DNA from: Pleomorphomonas carboxyditropha
GTDB taxonomy: Bacteria > Pseudomonadota > Alphaproteobacteria > Rhizobiales > Pleomorphomonadaceae
Reading direction: 5' to 3'
DNA: 64,000 bases
NCBI RefSeq assembly: GCF_002770725.1
Contig: NZ_NQVN01000025.1
Span: 1-64,000, forward strand
Positions within the stretch are counted from its first letter, which is position 1. The number at the start of each line of letters is the position of its first letter. The translations under genes and the position numbers were made by a program. Below are positions 26,976-36,069 of this stretch, in pieces. Under the pieces are notes generated by a model. It was not told the DNA's origin. It ran no database searches and worked only from the letters and a program-made list of their open reading frames with translations.

Positions 26976-26987
26976 GTTGATATCAAC
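26976..26987. promoter_or_regulatory. Palindrome GTTGATATCAAC in the VOC-MarR divergent promoter
   Basis: A perfect 12-bp palindrome sits 29 bp before the marR start, with a related GTCAAC half-site at 27004-27009. This is the usual place for an autoregulatory MarR operator. Confidence 0.65.
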
Positions 26988-27015
26988 GTAAAACAACCAC
27001 GGATGTCAACCTCGA

Positions 27016-27468
27016 ATGCAAACGCCTGTCAGTCCCAGCTTCGAAACCACCCTTCTGGTGCGCGACACCTGCCTGTGCCTGCATGCGCAGCGGGCCGCGC
27101 GGGCGCTCGCCCGCCGGTTCGACGTGGCGCTGAAGCCCGCCGGCATCACCAGCGGGCAGTTCTCGCTGCTCATGTCACTCAACCGGCCGCAGCCGCCGAA
27201 CGTCGGCAGCGTGGCGACGCTCCTGGCGATGGACCGGACGACCTTGACCGCCAACCTCAAGCCGCTGGAGCGCCGTGGCCTCGTCGAGACGGAGGCCGAT
27301 CCCACCGACAAACGCGCCCGCCTGCTGCGGCTGACGCCGGCCGGCCGGGCGGTTCTCGCCGGGGCGGTGCCGATCTGGAAGGCCGTTCACGCCTCGATCG
27401 AAACGGCGCTGTCCAACCCGGATCGTCTGCGCGCCGAGCTGATGGTGCTTTCTGGGCCTGACATTTGA
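27016..27468 (+). CDS. MarR-family transcriptional regulator
   Basis: A 150-residue winged-helix protein: ITSGQFSLLMSLNR leads into the recognition helix (VATLLAMDRTTLTANLKPLE), followed by the wing ETEADPTDKRARLLRLTPAG. Two N-terminal cysteines (RDTCLCLHAQRAARAL) resemble oxidant-sensing members of the family, but no mechanism is shown. It probably represses itself and the divergent VOC-MFS unit through the 26976 palindrome. Confidence 0.88.
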   Translation: MQTPVSPSFETTLLVRDTCLCLHAQRAARALARRFDVALKPAGITSGQFSLLMSLNRPQPPNVGSVATLLAMDRTTLTANLKPLERRGLVETEADPTDKRARLLRLTPAGRAVLAGAVPIWKAVHASIETALSNPDRLRAELMVLSGPDI

Positions 27469-28251
27469 GACCCGCCGTGGCGCATCCGCGAACGGTGGCC
27501 AATGACGAGAGGTCTCGCACGTAAGCCGCTGAAATTTATGGTGAAATTGGCGATCTACGCCGGGCGATGATGAGAACTACGTCTATGCTACAGCCTTTAA
27601 GCCATTTTGGCGTCCGCACTGTGGGTTTCAGCACATCGACCGAGCTCAGCATGTGCGCAATTCGGCCAGGAAATATCTAAACCGCACTCGATTGGGTCAT
27701 GGACATGGTCTGAAATCGGCCGGGAGCGGAATGGCGGGTTTGAGAGACGAGAGCCGTAAAGCGGCCGTTCGCGCGCCACATATTCAGAACTGCTACCGAC
27801 CCACGCCGGACATTGGGAAGCGTCGTGGCAAATAACGGCTCCATAGCCTGTGGCAGTCGTTCGAGCCAAGCACAGCAAGCGCCTGGGACCAGCCCAAAGC
27901 CTCCAATCACGCAATGCTCCACGGTGTGTCGCTAAGCATGTAAAAATGATATCCTGCAATCATGCACAATGTCGGTCCTTGTCTTCCGCGCAGCGGATAA
28001 AGGGGTGGCCGCGTAGATACTACTTTTTGCAGACGCTGCAGCGCGAAAGTCCGGATCGTCAAGGCTACTTTGTCCTGTTGCCAATCGGGGTTATAAAGTC
28101 AAAAAAGAGTACCCAGAACTTATATTGGATGAGGCAGGCTAGAAATTAATCTTCTTCAGGAGTAACTTCAGAAAATTACTAGCCATCTACTCACCGTGAC
28201 GCCGATGTGGTATCGCGCCGACATTTTTTCCGTAGAGGAGACCGCATCATA
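27469..28251. other. Gene-poor boundary of the accessory island
   Basis: This 783-bp stretch has visibly lower GC than the genes to its left and no convincing gene. Frames on both strands at 27597-27959 lack ribosome sites and have no recognisable domain. A short coding-like tail, NRGYKVKKEYPELILDEAG, ends at 28142 and may be the 3' remnant of a lost gene. I found no integrase and no copy of the tRNA-Arg 3' end here. Confidence 0.5.
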
Positions 28252-29592
28252 ATGGTGGCGGCTGGCGGTTACATACTCCCTGTACCCTCGGCTCGAAGGG
28301 ACCTGCTTCTGCAAGAAGCCGAACACGGTGGGTCCTTCTACCGCTCGAAGCCCTTTGTGTCGGAACCTGTTCCCCGCTTCGACCACAGCCGCCGCGCGCC
28401 TCTTGCCGTCTTCGCCTCGTTCGAGGACGGCTACATCACACACATTGCCGAAGGGAGGAAAGGTCAGTCTGCAGGCACCGGCCTCGTTCGGCTCAATCTG
28501 GAAGAGCTCGAGTCTCTGAAGCGGCCCGTGAGCTTCGATGAGATCCTTGCTGGCATCGACATACGCGTTGCCCGGCACGTCAGGCAGCGCCTGGAAACAG
28601 GCGGCCTGCTCCCGCCGAAGTCGCTCGGCGCCTTTGTCGATCGTATCACGCAACTCGATGAGACCGTCAGCCCACGTCTTGCACGCTATTCCGAGCGTCG
28701 CGCCCAAGCGCTACGGCGGCTCCAGCCCCGTGCCCGCGAAAACCTCGCCTACCAGAAGGAGGCACTCGGCCTCGCACTCGAGATTGCTGGCATATCGCGA
28801 GACGACCTTTTGGGGTGGACCCCGACGGACGCTTTACAGCAATCCTTCCTCGACGGACTGTCGGGCGCACAGGTTCGGGAAGACGTTATGCTTTTGTCAG
28901 ACTTCTCGACGGTGCCGGGCTTTGAAGCTGTGGGCGAAACCACCCACTACGGTTCAAAGGTATTCGCGAGCGAAGAGGATTCGTCGAAAAGGTTGACGGT
29001 GATCATGGCTAACCGTCTGCCCCTCGAACAACAAACTGGCGCCGATCTCATCTACTTCAACGAAGCTTACCGCAGTTTCGTGATGGTCCAATACAAGGCA
29101 ATGGAGAAGCGCGAAGACGAAGTGGAATTTCGTTGGCAGGCGAAGGATCAGTTCTGCGACGAAGTTGAGCGGATGGAGGCCCTGCTGGAGGCGATCAGGA
29201 AGCTCCCAAGCGGCGAACACCCTGACGGGTTCCGTTTCTCGGACAACCCGTTCTTCCTGAAATTCTGTCCGCGCGTTGTCTTCAACCCCGACGACAAAGG
29301 GCTCTTCAAGGGTATCTATCTGCCTCTCGATTTATGGAAGCGGGCGGATGCCGCTGGTCTATTCACGGGGCCGCGCGGCGGCAAAGTTCTGACCTTCAGG
29401 AACGTCGGTCGTCGAATCAACAATTCGGAGTTTGTCGGGCTCGTGGCCGGATCGTGGGTAGGCACGTCGATAGAGCAATCCGCTGTGCTCAGCGAGATTG
29501 TTCGGCAGGTGCTGGAAACCGGGAAGACCGTCACGATCGCCATCAAGCACACCCCGCCTCCTCATGCGTCCGAAATGGAGGCCGCTGAATGA
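28252..29592 (+). CDS. Putative PD-(D/E)XK-like protein, first gene of a two-gene candidate defence module
   Basis: I do not recognise a named family for this 446-residue protein. Residues about 262-282 read TGADLIYFNEAYRSFVMVQYK, one residue longer than quoted in motif form: G-x-D265 ... V-x-Q280-x-K282. This matches the core of PD-(D/E)XK nucleases such as Holliday-junction resolvase-like and restriction-type enzymes. The N-terminal 200 residues are helical and charged. I chose the ATG at 28252 (AGGAG 11 bases upstream); a GTG at 28207 is possible. Its TGA overlaps the next ATG (ATGA), so the two proteins are probably made in fixed ratio. Base composition is lower in GC than the flanking core genes. 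Confidence 0.6.
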   Translation: MVAAGGYILPVPSARRDLLLQEAEHGGSFYRSKPFVSEPVPRFDHSRRAPLAVFASFEDGYITHIAEGRKGQSAGTGLVRLNLEELESLKRPVSFDEILAGIDIRVARHVRQRLETGGLLPPKSLGAFVDRITQLDETVSPRLARYSERRAQALRRLQPRARENLAYQKEALGLALEIAGISRDDLLGWTPTDALQQSFLDGLSGAQVREDVMLLSDFSTVPGFEAVGETTHYGSKVFASEEDSSKRLTVIMANRLPLEQQTGADLIYFNEAYRSFVMVQYKAMEKREDEVEFRWQAKDQFCDEVERMEALLEAIRKLPSGEHPDGFRFSDNPFFLKFCPRVVFNPDDKGLFKGIYLPLDLWKRADAAGLFTGPRGGKVLTFRNVGRRINNSEFVGLVAGSWVGTSIEQSAVLSEIVRQVLETGKTVTIAIKHTPPPHASEMEAAE

Positions 29593-31244
29593 GCAATACC
29601 CAGAAGCTTTCCATTCGCCTCTTGCGAGATGGCCTCGCCCCCGCTGACGCAGTGCGCGACGGTGTAGACCTAACACCATGGGACAAGCTGGAAGGCGCAC
29701 TCATTTCATTGGCAACGCTCGGCGGCGGCGCGCCGAAATGGGCGGGCTTTCTCGAACTGTCAGAAGACGAGAAGAAGAAGGTCTTCAACCACACGGCCTT
29801 CGGACTCGTGTTCGTCCAGGCGTCCGGGCGCTGGTTCGCGGTGTCTTTTGGCATGGGTCATGTCAAGCTTGATCCTGCAGCGTTCGAGCAGGATTTTGGG
29901 CTGCGGGTTGTCCTCAACGCCGTTGATCCGAAGCAGTTAAAAAGCGCGGACGTTCGGACACCGGATGAGAATACGCTATCCCGCCGTACGCAGACCAGCA
30001 GGGGCTCCGATCAGACTGCCTTTGCCATCGACATCGAGCGCGACCTTGTCCGTGGACTGGCTGGGACGCCCAAGGATGCAGGCTTCGGCTCCTATGTGGC
30101 GGGGACCGACGGCCTGACGCTCAACCGAAAGCTTGAGATCGCGGAGCTCGCCCAGGCCTGTGCGGATGCGTATGCAATCTACCAGAAGACCGACTACAAG
30201 ACCGACTTCGGTTGGATCGACCAGATTCGCCACATCCGTGAGCAAGAATTGATCGACAAGTTGGACGCCAAGCTGGTCGAAGCTTTGGCGAAGGCGGTTG
30301 ACGAAGGCGAGACCGACGGTATTCACCTCGCCTTTCCGGTCATCTATGACCCTGAGAAATCAAGCCTCATCCGCTACAAGGGGTTTCGCAGCTGGCAGCT
30401 TTATGCCGACCTCGACTTGCCCGGTTACCTCGACGCATTGAAGGAGCGCGAGAAAGCCGGCTACTCGGACGAGGACCTCCGCAATCACACCGTCCACGAA
30501 GTCGATGATGATGGCCACGACTGTGGTGGGAAATGGAAGTTGCGGGAATGCATAGTGTTCGAAACAGAACTCGATGGCTCGACCTACGTCTTCTCTGGAG
30601 GCCGCTGGTACCAGATCGACCAGAACCTCGCCAAAGAGGTACAGGAGTTTTTCGACGCGACAAGCAAGGTCGACATGCCTGCCGCTGAGGCTGACGAGAC
30701 AGAAGAGACCTACAACAAGCGCGTCGCCGGTCTGGATGCGGACATGATCTGCTTAGACCGTCGGCTCATCAAGCCGACAGGTGCTGCGAGCAAGATCGAA
30801 GCCTGCGACTTTCTCGGCCGTGAGCGTCAACTGATCCACGTTAAGGACAAGACGTCCTCGTCTCGACTCAGTCACCTTTTTAGCCAGGGGACCGTCTCCG
30901 CACGCGTCCTCGCGACCGACCCGCCGTCGCGCGACAGCGTTCGGAACGAAGTGATCGCGGTCCAGGCTGAAACCGGACAGAGCGGCTACGAGGACATCAT
31001 CCCGAATTCTGGGAATGACTTCACCCGTGGCGATTTCACCGTCGTCTACAGCGTCATTGCTGCATCGGATAAGCCGAAACTTCCCTTCTTCAGCTTGGTG
31101 TCGTTCCGCCAGGCTGCGCGCGAATTGCATGCTCTCGGCTACAAATGGGCTTTCGCCTGGATCGAGAAGCCAAAGTCTGGCGCGAAGGCGAAAGCCAAAC
31201 GATCCGCGAAGGGTGCTGGAGAAGATGCGGAGCTCATAGAATGA
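29589..31244 (+). CDS. TIGR04141/DUF6119-family sporadically distributed protein
   Basis: A 551-residue protein, near the usual length of the family. The recognisable block is residues about 403-434: IEACDFLG, then LIHVKDKTSSSRLSHLFSQG. The acidic residues (E404, D407) before H-V-K419 look like a degenerate nuclease core. Members occur patchily across bacteria, often in islands, and their biochemical role is not established to my knowledge. It is translationally coupled (ATGA) to the upstream PD-(D/E)XK-like gene and lies 340 bp from the 3' end of a tRNA-Arg. The C-terminus is Lys/Ala-rich. A role in defence against foreign DNA is inference from context. Confidence 0.7.
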   Translation: MSNTQKLSIRLLRDGLAPADAVRDGVDLTPWDKLEGALISLATLGGGAPKWAGFLELSEDEKKKVFNHTAFGLVFVQASGRWFAVSFGMGHVKLDPAAFEQDFGLRVVLNAVDPKQLKSADVRTPDENTLSRRTQTSRGSDQTAFAIDIERDLVRGLAGTPKDAGFGSYVAGTDGLTLNRKLEIAELAQACADAYAIYQKTDYKTDFGWIDQIRHIREQELIDKLDAKLVEALAKAVDEGETDGIHLAFPVIYDPEKSSLIRYKGFRSWQLYADLDLPGYLDALKEREKAGYSDEDLRNHTVHEVDDDGHDCGGKWKLRECIVFETELDGSTYVFSGGRWYQIDQNLAKEVQEFFDATSKVDMPAAEADETEETYNKRVAGLDADMICLDRRLIKPTGAASKIEACDFLGRERQLIHVKDKTSSSRLSHLFSQGTVSARVLATDPPSRDSVRNEVIAVQAETGQSGYEDIIPNSGNDFTRGDFTVVYSVIAASDKPKLPFFSLVSFRQAARELHALGYKWAFAWIEKPKSGAKAKAKRSAKGAGEDAELIE

Positions 31245-31584
31245 CCGCAAGCCCGAAATTCTAGCTCTCTGAAGCTGGCTGGAGCGAATATTCTTAGAGC
31301 GTCAACTTGCTGCGGATCGGCAACCTTCCAGTCAGTTACAGTTAACGTCCGGATTCAAGTGACGTAGATGGTACCATGAACGTCGGCCTTGGGGGCGCAA
31401 AGCTGCCATTCCAAGCCACCACGCGACATTTTCGTGGGTGCAAGCAATCGACCGCAAGCGATACGAACTTTTCGCCGCCGAACGCAGCCGCTTCTACGCT
31501 TTCCTGCATAGGAGCTACATCTGCCAGATTCAACAGCGTACATTCGGCGGCTATAGCGCGCTGTGGGAGGCAATCGGCGGAATT
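31245..31584. other. Gap between the island genes and tRNA-Arg
   Basis: About 340 bp without a supported gene. One frame (roughly 31363-31613) encodes a coding-like peptide that includes YELFAAERSRFYAFLHRSYI, but it has no start codon and runs into the tRNA. It could be the 3' remnant of a mobile-element gene. No terminator is obvious. Confidence 0.4.
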
Positions 31585-31661
31585 TGGCGCACCCGACAGG
31601 ATTCGAACCTGTGACCTCTGCCTTCGGAGGGCAGCACTCTATCCAGCTGAGCTACGGGTGC
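31585..31661 (-). tRNA. tRNA-Arg (anticodon CCG)
   Basis: A complete cloverleaf can be folded on the minus strand: acceptor GCACCCG pairs with CGGGTGC, the D-arm contains GCTCAGCTGGATAGAG, the anticodon loop is CTCCGAA giving CCG, the T-loop is TTCGAATC, and CCA is encoded. Its 3' end faces the accessory island, the usual orientation for integration at a tRNA. Confidence 0.95.
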
Positions 31662-31806
31662 GTGATCGTCGCGGACACGCGAAACACGGTTCGTATAGCC
31701 GAGTTCGCGGGCAAGGCAAAGGAAAAAGCGGTGCATTTTGCACCTCGGGCCGACAGCCCGGAAAATACGGAAGGCGCAACGGCGAGCGGGCAGCCGCTCA
31801 TATGAA

Positions 31807-31833
31807 AACGGCGCCGGAAGAACCGGCGCCGTT
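31807..31833 (-). terminator. Rho-independent terminator of the WDPADSAFV-repeat gene
   Basis: Perfect 11-bp arms AACGGCGCCGG and CCGGCGCCGTT with a 5-nt loop lie 26 bp past the stop codon; read on the minus strand the stem is followed by TTTTC. Confidence 0.8.
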
Positions 31834-31859
31834 GCCTGGGTCGGCGGTTGCCGACGATA

Positions 31860-32186
31860 TCAGTTGCCGACGGGCACTTCGACGAAGGCGCTGTCGGCCG
31901 GCTCCCACATGCGGATGGTGGTGGTGCCGGTCTTCACCGCGTCGTGCGTGGCGATGACCGGCGTGGCGGCGACCTTGGTCGTCACGAAGGCGCTGTCGGC
32001 CGGATCCCAGTAGGTGACGGTCTCGGTGTAGCGCGCCGAATCGTTGTTGGCGGTCGCCGGGGCCTGCATCGAACCGGTGACAAAGGCGCTGTCGGCCGGA
32101 TCCCAATAGGTCTGCTCGGCGGCGGAGGCCAGGCTCGGAAGGGCGATGGCGGTGACAGCAACGACGGCAAGAGCTAAGGTTTTCAT
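31860..32186 (-). CDS. Small secreted protein with three WDPADSAFV repeats
   Basis: A 108-residue protein with a clear Sec signal peptide (residues 1-22, cleavage after ASA). The mature 86 residues contain three copies of the motif W-(D/E)-P-A-D-S-A-F-V at about residues 29, 60 and 94, separated by variable Thr/Ala-rich linkers. CGGAG precedes the ATG at good spacing and a strong terminator follows, so it is a well-expressed single gene. I know no function for this motif. Export to the periplasm or outside the cell is likely, and the repeat may bind a ligand or surface. Confidence 0.8.
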   Translation of the reverse strand: MKTLALAVVAVTAIALPSLASAAEQTYWDPADSAFVTGSMQAPATANNDSARYTETVTYWDPADSAFVTTKVAATPVIATHDAVKTGTTTIRMWEPADSAFVEVPVGN

Positions 32187-32623
32187 TTTGATACTCCGTG
32201 TAGTTCGATAGCGTCGTCAGGCCGTTGGAAGTTCAATCCAGCCCCGGACATTCCTCTCGCTTCGATACTTGAGATGTAGACCGTTGCTTTTCACGGAGAA
32301 AGGGGGCGGCCAGTCAATACGACACGACGGGTTTCGTGAACTGTTCTCACAAGATCGTGTGAAAACGTGATCGAAAGGGCAAATCCTCGCGACTGATGCC
32401 ACACGACTGCGTGATGAGGCGGCAAAAGAGGCACCGCGTCGGCTCTCAGGAGGCAAATCGGCCGTCCGAACGGCCTTCGGAGCGGGCCGCGACGCTTGCC
32501 TCCGCCACGGCTTGATACACTTTTTCTGGAGGATGGTTCCGATCGCCGGAGCGCTGTCGGGCCGTGCCGCAGGGATTGTCCTGTGCTATGTCGTGATGGC
32601 TCCAGATGCGAAGGATCGCCGCC
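32187..32623. other. Intergenic region with a TCACA-N6-TGTGA palindrome
   Basis: This 437-bp stretch separates the divergent repeat-protein and aldolase genes. The only clear element is TCACA-AGATCG-TGTGA at 32347-32362, an inverted repeat. The half-sites are in the opposite order to the classical CRP site, so I do not assign it. Frames here lack coding character. Confidence 0.45.
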
Positions 32624-33703
32624 ATGAACGCCCTGCCGGAAGCCGCCCTCGACAGTCTCGACACGCCGGCGGTGGTGATCGACGCGCGCAAGGTCGAGGC
32701 CAATCTCCGGCGGGCGCAGGCCTATGCCGACCGGCACGGCCTGAAGCTCAGGCCGCATATCAAGACCCACAAGATGCCGCATCTGGCGGCGCGCCAGCTC
32801 GCGCTCGGCGCCGCAGGCATCACCTGCCAGAAGCTGGGCGAGGCGGAGGTGATGGCCGACGCCGGCATCGCCGACATCTTCCTGCCCTACAACATCATCG
32901 GCGCGGCCAAGCTCGCCCGCCTGGCGGCGCTGAAGCGCAAGGTGAAGCTGTCGGTCACCGCTGACAGCGCCGTCGTCGTCGCCGGCTACGCTTCCGCGTT
33001 CACCGATGCCGCCGCCCCGCTTGCCGTGCTCGTCGAGTGCGACACCGGCATGGGCCGCTGCGGCGTGACGACGCCCGAGGCGGCCCTGGACCTCGCCCGG
33101 ACGATCGCCGCCGTTCCGGGGCTCCGCTTCGGCGGCCTGATGACGTTTCCGGCGACCCACCGGACGGCCGAGGCGCGCGCCTTTCTCGAACGGGCGATCG
33201 CGCTGCTCGCCGCCGCCGGCCTGCCGCCGGCCGTTATCTCGTCGGGCGGAACGCCCGATCTCTACGGCGCCGGCGAGGATGCCGGCATCGTCAACGAATA
33301 CCGGCCCGGCACCTACGTCTTCTCCGACCGTTTCCAGGTGGCGAAGGGCGTCGGCAGCTATGACGACTGCGCGCTCAGCGTGCTCGCCACCGTGGTGAGC
33401 CGGCCGACCGACGGCCGCGCCGTGATCGACGCCGGCTCCAAGGCGCTGACCTCCGATCTCCTGGGCCTCGACGGTTACGGCTATCTGCCGGCCTATCCGG
33501 ATGCCCGGATCGTGTCGCTGTCCGAAGAGCACGGGGTGATCGACTTTTCAGCCTCGCCCCGCCGCCCCGCCATCGGCGAGCGCATCCACGTCATCCCCAA
33601 CCACGTCTGCCCGGTGGTCAACCTGTTCGACAGCGTGCATTTCGTCGAAGCCGACGGATCGATCGAGGAGGTGCCGGTGGCGGCGCGCGGCCGGGTCGGC
33701 TGA
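32624..33703 (+). CDS. D-threonine aldolase / D-serine dehydratase-like PLP enzyme
   Basis: A fold-type III PLP enzyme, cytoplasmic. The alanine-racemase-like barrel carries the PLP lysine in LRPHIKTHKMPHLA and the phosphate-binding SSGGTPDLYG. The C-terminal DSD1-like domain has the metal-ligand pair His-x-Cys in VIPNHVCPVVNLFD. This set fits metal-activated D-threonine aldolases or D-serine dehydratases. I prefer the ATG at 32624 (AAGGA upstream; MNALPEAALDSLDTPAVVID), giving 359 residues, over the ATG at 32606. It appears monocistronic, and tRNA-His follows on the opposite strand. Confidence 0.85.
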   Translation: MNALPEAALDSLDTPAVVIDARKVEANLRRAQAYADRHGLKLRPHIKTHKMPHLAARQLALGAAGITCQKLGEAEVMADAGIADIFLPYNIIGAAKLARLAALKRKVKLSVTADSAVVVAGYASAFTDAAAPLAVLVECDTGMGRCGVTTPEAALDLARTIAAVPGLRFGGLMTFPATHRTAEARAFLERAIALLAAAGLPPAVISSGGTPDLYGAGEDAGIVNEYRPGTYVFSDRFQVAKGVGSYDDCALSVLATVVSRPTDGRAVIDAGSKALTSDLLGLDGYGYLPAYPDARIVSLSEEHGVIDFSASPRRPAIGERIHVIPNHVCPVVNLFDSVHFVEADGSIEEVPVAARGRVG

Positions 33704-33782
33704 CGCGGGTTCCGGCCGGCCCGCAAATCAATACGGTCCGTCTCGCCGGGATGGCGTCAAGGGCGGAGATTTCCGGGAGAAA

Positions 33783-33859
33783 TGGTACAGCTGGCTGGGC
33801 TTGAACCAGCGACCTTCGGAGCCACAATCCGACGCTCTAGCCAACTGAGCTACAGCTGC
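33783..33859 (-). tRNA. tRNA-His (anticodon GTG), with A73 and no encoded G-1
   Basis: Minus-strand cloverleaf: acceptor GCAGCTG pairs with CAGCTGT (G-U at the top), D-stem GCTC/GAGC, anticodon stem TCGGA/TCCGA with loop TTGTGGC giving GTG, and encoded CCA. The discriminator is A and the base before position 1 is T, so the usual bacterial G-1:C73 identity pair is absent. This is known for a large group of Alphaproteobacteria with a divergent HisRS. Confidence 0.93.
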
Positions 33860-33966
33860 ACATGACGGCGCGGAACCTAGTTGGATCGCCCCGGCAATGC
33901 AAGCCCCCGCCGGCCACTTTTTTACGGCCGATCGCCGCCGGTGCGCGGAGGGCTTGCGACGGGATG

Positions 33967-35673
33967 TCAGGCGGCGATCACCGCGCCGAGGAAGGTGTCG
34001 ATCGTCGAGCGGAGCTGGCGCGCCTCGTCGGCGACTTCCCGCGAGGCCGCGTCGAGCCTTTGGGCCGCCCCTTCGGTGTCGCGGGCCGTCGCGAGCACGG
34101 CGCCGACATTGGCCGCCACCTGCTGCGAGCCGTCCGCGACCGCGTTGACCGAGCGGCTGATGCTGCCGGTGGCCGTACCCTGTTCCTCGACGGCGGCGGC
34201 GATGGCGCCGGTATAGCGGTCGACCTCCTGCATGGTGGCGCCGATCGCCTGGATCGCCTCGACCGCGTCGGCCGTCGCGCTCTGGATGTCGTCGACCTGG
34301 GCGGCGATGTCCTCGGTCGCCCTGGCGGTCTGGCCGGCGAGATTCTTCACCTCGGAAGCGACGACGGCAAATCCCTTGCCGGCCTCGCCGGCCCGCGCCG
34401 CCTCGATGGTGGCGTTGAGCGCCAGGAGATTGGTCTGCTCGGCGATCGCCCGGATCAGCGTCACCACCTCGCCGATCTTGGCGGCGCCGGCGGCGAGATG
34501 GTTGATCTTGGCGTCGGCATCGCGCGTGCCGCGCGCAGCGTCGGCGACGACGGCGCCGGTGCGCTGGATCTGGGCGGATATCTCGCCGATCGACGCGGCC
34601 AGTTCCTCGGTCGCCGAGGCGACGGCCTGCACGTTGCCGGTGGCGTCGCAGGAGGCGTTGGAGGCGGCCCCGGCGTCTTCCACCGTGCGCAGGGCGCCGG
34701 CTCCCAGCGAATTGGCGGTGGCCAGGAGGTCGTCGACCGTCTTGTTCACCGCGCCGAGCGCCGTCCGAGTGGTCGCCCTGAAGTCGTCGATCAGCGCTTC
34801 GACGCGTTCCTGCCGCGCGGTGCGCTCGGCGATCTCGACGCTCTTGTCCCGTTCGAGGGCGAGGCGGGTGGCGGCGCTGTTCCTGAGGATGACCACGGCG
34901 CGGGCGATGGTGCCCACCTCGTTGCCGTAGCCGGCATAGGGAACGTCCTCGGCGAGATCGTCGCGCGAGATGCGCTCCATCAGCGCCGAGAGCTGCGTCA
35001 CCGGCCGGATGAGGCGCGCCACCAGCCAGGAGGCGCCGCCGGATATGGCCGCCGCCAGCAACAGGCCGAGCAGCGAGATCTTCAGCACCAGCCCGTCCTT
35101 GGTGGCGTTGACGGCCGCCTCGGGAATGCCGGCGAACAGGATGCCGATCACCTTGCCGGCCGGATCCTTGATCGGCGTGTAGATGGTGAGATAGGGCGCC
35201 CCGAGGATCGGTGCCTGGCCGGTGAAGCTCCGCCCCTGCTTGAGCGCCGCGTAGGCCGGCGACGCCTTGCCGAGATCGGTTCCGACGGCGCGGCTGCCGT
35301 CCGGCTTCTTGATCGAGGTCGTCACCCGCGTGAAGTCGTCCTTGCCCGCGTCATAGGCGAAGATCGTGGCGGCGGCGCCCGCCGTGCGGGTGAGGTCGTC
35401 GATGAGCTCGTGGGTCGGGAAGGGGAGAAGGGCCGGCGCCTCGATATGGTCGACGGCATCGCCCGACCAGGCGATGGTGGCGCCGGCGATATCCTTCTCC
35501 ATCAGCAGGGCGCCCGTCTTGATGGCGATCATCTGCTTTTCGAGCGCCTGCCGCGCGGCGTCGGACGACAGCGTCGTATAGACGACGAATAGCAACAGGC
35601 ACACCGTTCCGATGATGAATATCGCTACGGCTGTACCGATGACTTTCCACAACTTTACACGATTGAGGAACAT
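33967..35673 (-). CDS. Methyl-accepting chemotaxis protein with periplasmic Cache-type sensor
   Basis: A 568-residue chemoreceptor. The first membrane helix is at about 10-32 ([21 protein letters not shown]). A periplasmic sensor follows at 35-195, with the Cache-like [20 protein letters not shown] at its end. The second membrane helix is at about 196-217, then HAMP ([20 protein letters not shown]) and a long methyl-accepting coiled coil with the CheA-contact hairpin [20 protein letters not shown]. It transmits ligand binding to the CheA/CheW array at the inner membrane. The ligand is unknown; small carboxylates are common for this sensor class. It is transcribed alone. Confidence 0.93.
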   Translation of the reverse strand: MFLNRVKLWKVIGTAVAIFIIGTVCLLLFVVYTTLSSDAARQALEKQMIAIKTGALLMEKDIAGATIAWSGDAVDHIEAPALLPFPTHELIDDLTRTAGAAATIFAYDAGKDDFTRVTTSIKKPDGSRAVGTDLGKASPAYAALKQGRSFTGQAPILGAPYLTIYTPIKDPAGKVIGILFAGIPEAAVNATKDGLVLKISLLGLLLAAAISGGASWLVARLIRPVTQLSALMERISRDDLAEDVPYAGYGNEVGTIARAVVILRNSAATRLALERDKSVEIAERTARQERVEALIDDFRATTRTALGAVNKTVDDLLATANSLGAGALRTVEDAGAASNASCDATGNVQAVASATEELAASIGEISAQIQRTGAVVADAARGTRDADAKINHLAAGAAKIGEVVTLIRAIAEQTNLLALNATIEAARAGEAGKGFAVVASEVKNLAGQTARATEDIAAQVDDIQSATADAVEAIQAIGATMQEVDRYTGAIAAAVEEQGTATGSISRSVNAVADGSQQVAANVGAVLATARDTEGAAQRLDAASREVADEARQLRSTIDTFLGAVIAA

Positions 35674-36069
35674 TGCTGATTCTTCTTGTAATGAAAACTG
35701 CCTATTGCCAGGATTGCACCGGCAATGGTGAACCGGGACTTAAGGCGGCGGCCTTTGACGGCACTTGGCAGCAATGCATTTCCCGCCGATGGGCGCCCCT
35801 CGGCGTCGAGCGCCCATCCTTGGCGGCGGATGCCGCCAGATCGGCGGGGCCGGATGTGGAAAAGGCCGGCGCGGCGTTAACCGTTTGTTCAGCCTTAAAT
35901 TCTTTTTCTGCCCGAAGAATTCGCCTCGCAAGGGAAAGAAAAGCTTTCCGCGCCTATCTGTTGCAGAGCCACGCGGAGCGGCTCGTCGAGCCGGCTCCGA
36001 ATGTCCTGCCGTTTCATGGCAGGGTCGGTTCGATAGGTGGAGGAACAGCGCGCATCGAGGGAGCGGGCT
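35674..36069. other. Divergent intergenic region upstream of the chemoreceptor
   Basis: A 396-bp gap without a supported gene. It contains AATTCTT-N10-AAGAATT (35898-35921) and TTAA-rich sequence at 35876-35899 that could hold promoter elements. Confidence 0.45.

Noticed and set aside
27469-28251. Search for a duplicated tRNA-Arg 3' end (attachment site) at the left island boundary
   Set aside because: No stretch matching the last 20 bases of the tRNA was found, and no integrase gene is present.
31376-31957. Frame across tRNA-Arg giving a peptide with [21 protein letters not shown]
   Set aside because: This is the familiar translation of a tRNA-Arg gene, not a protein.
32347-32362. TCACA-N6-TGTGA as a CRP binding site
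   Set aside because: The half-sites are in the reverse order to TGTGA-N6-TCACA, so the match is only superficial.
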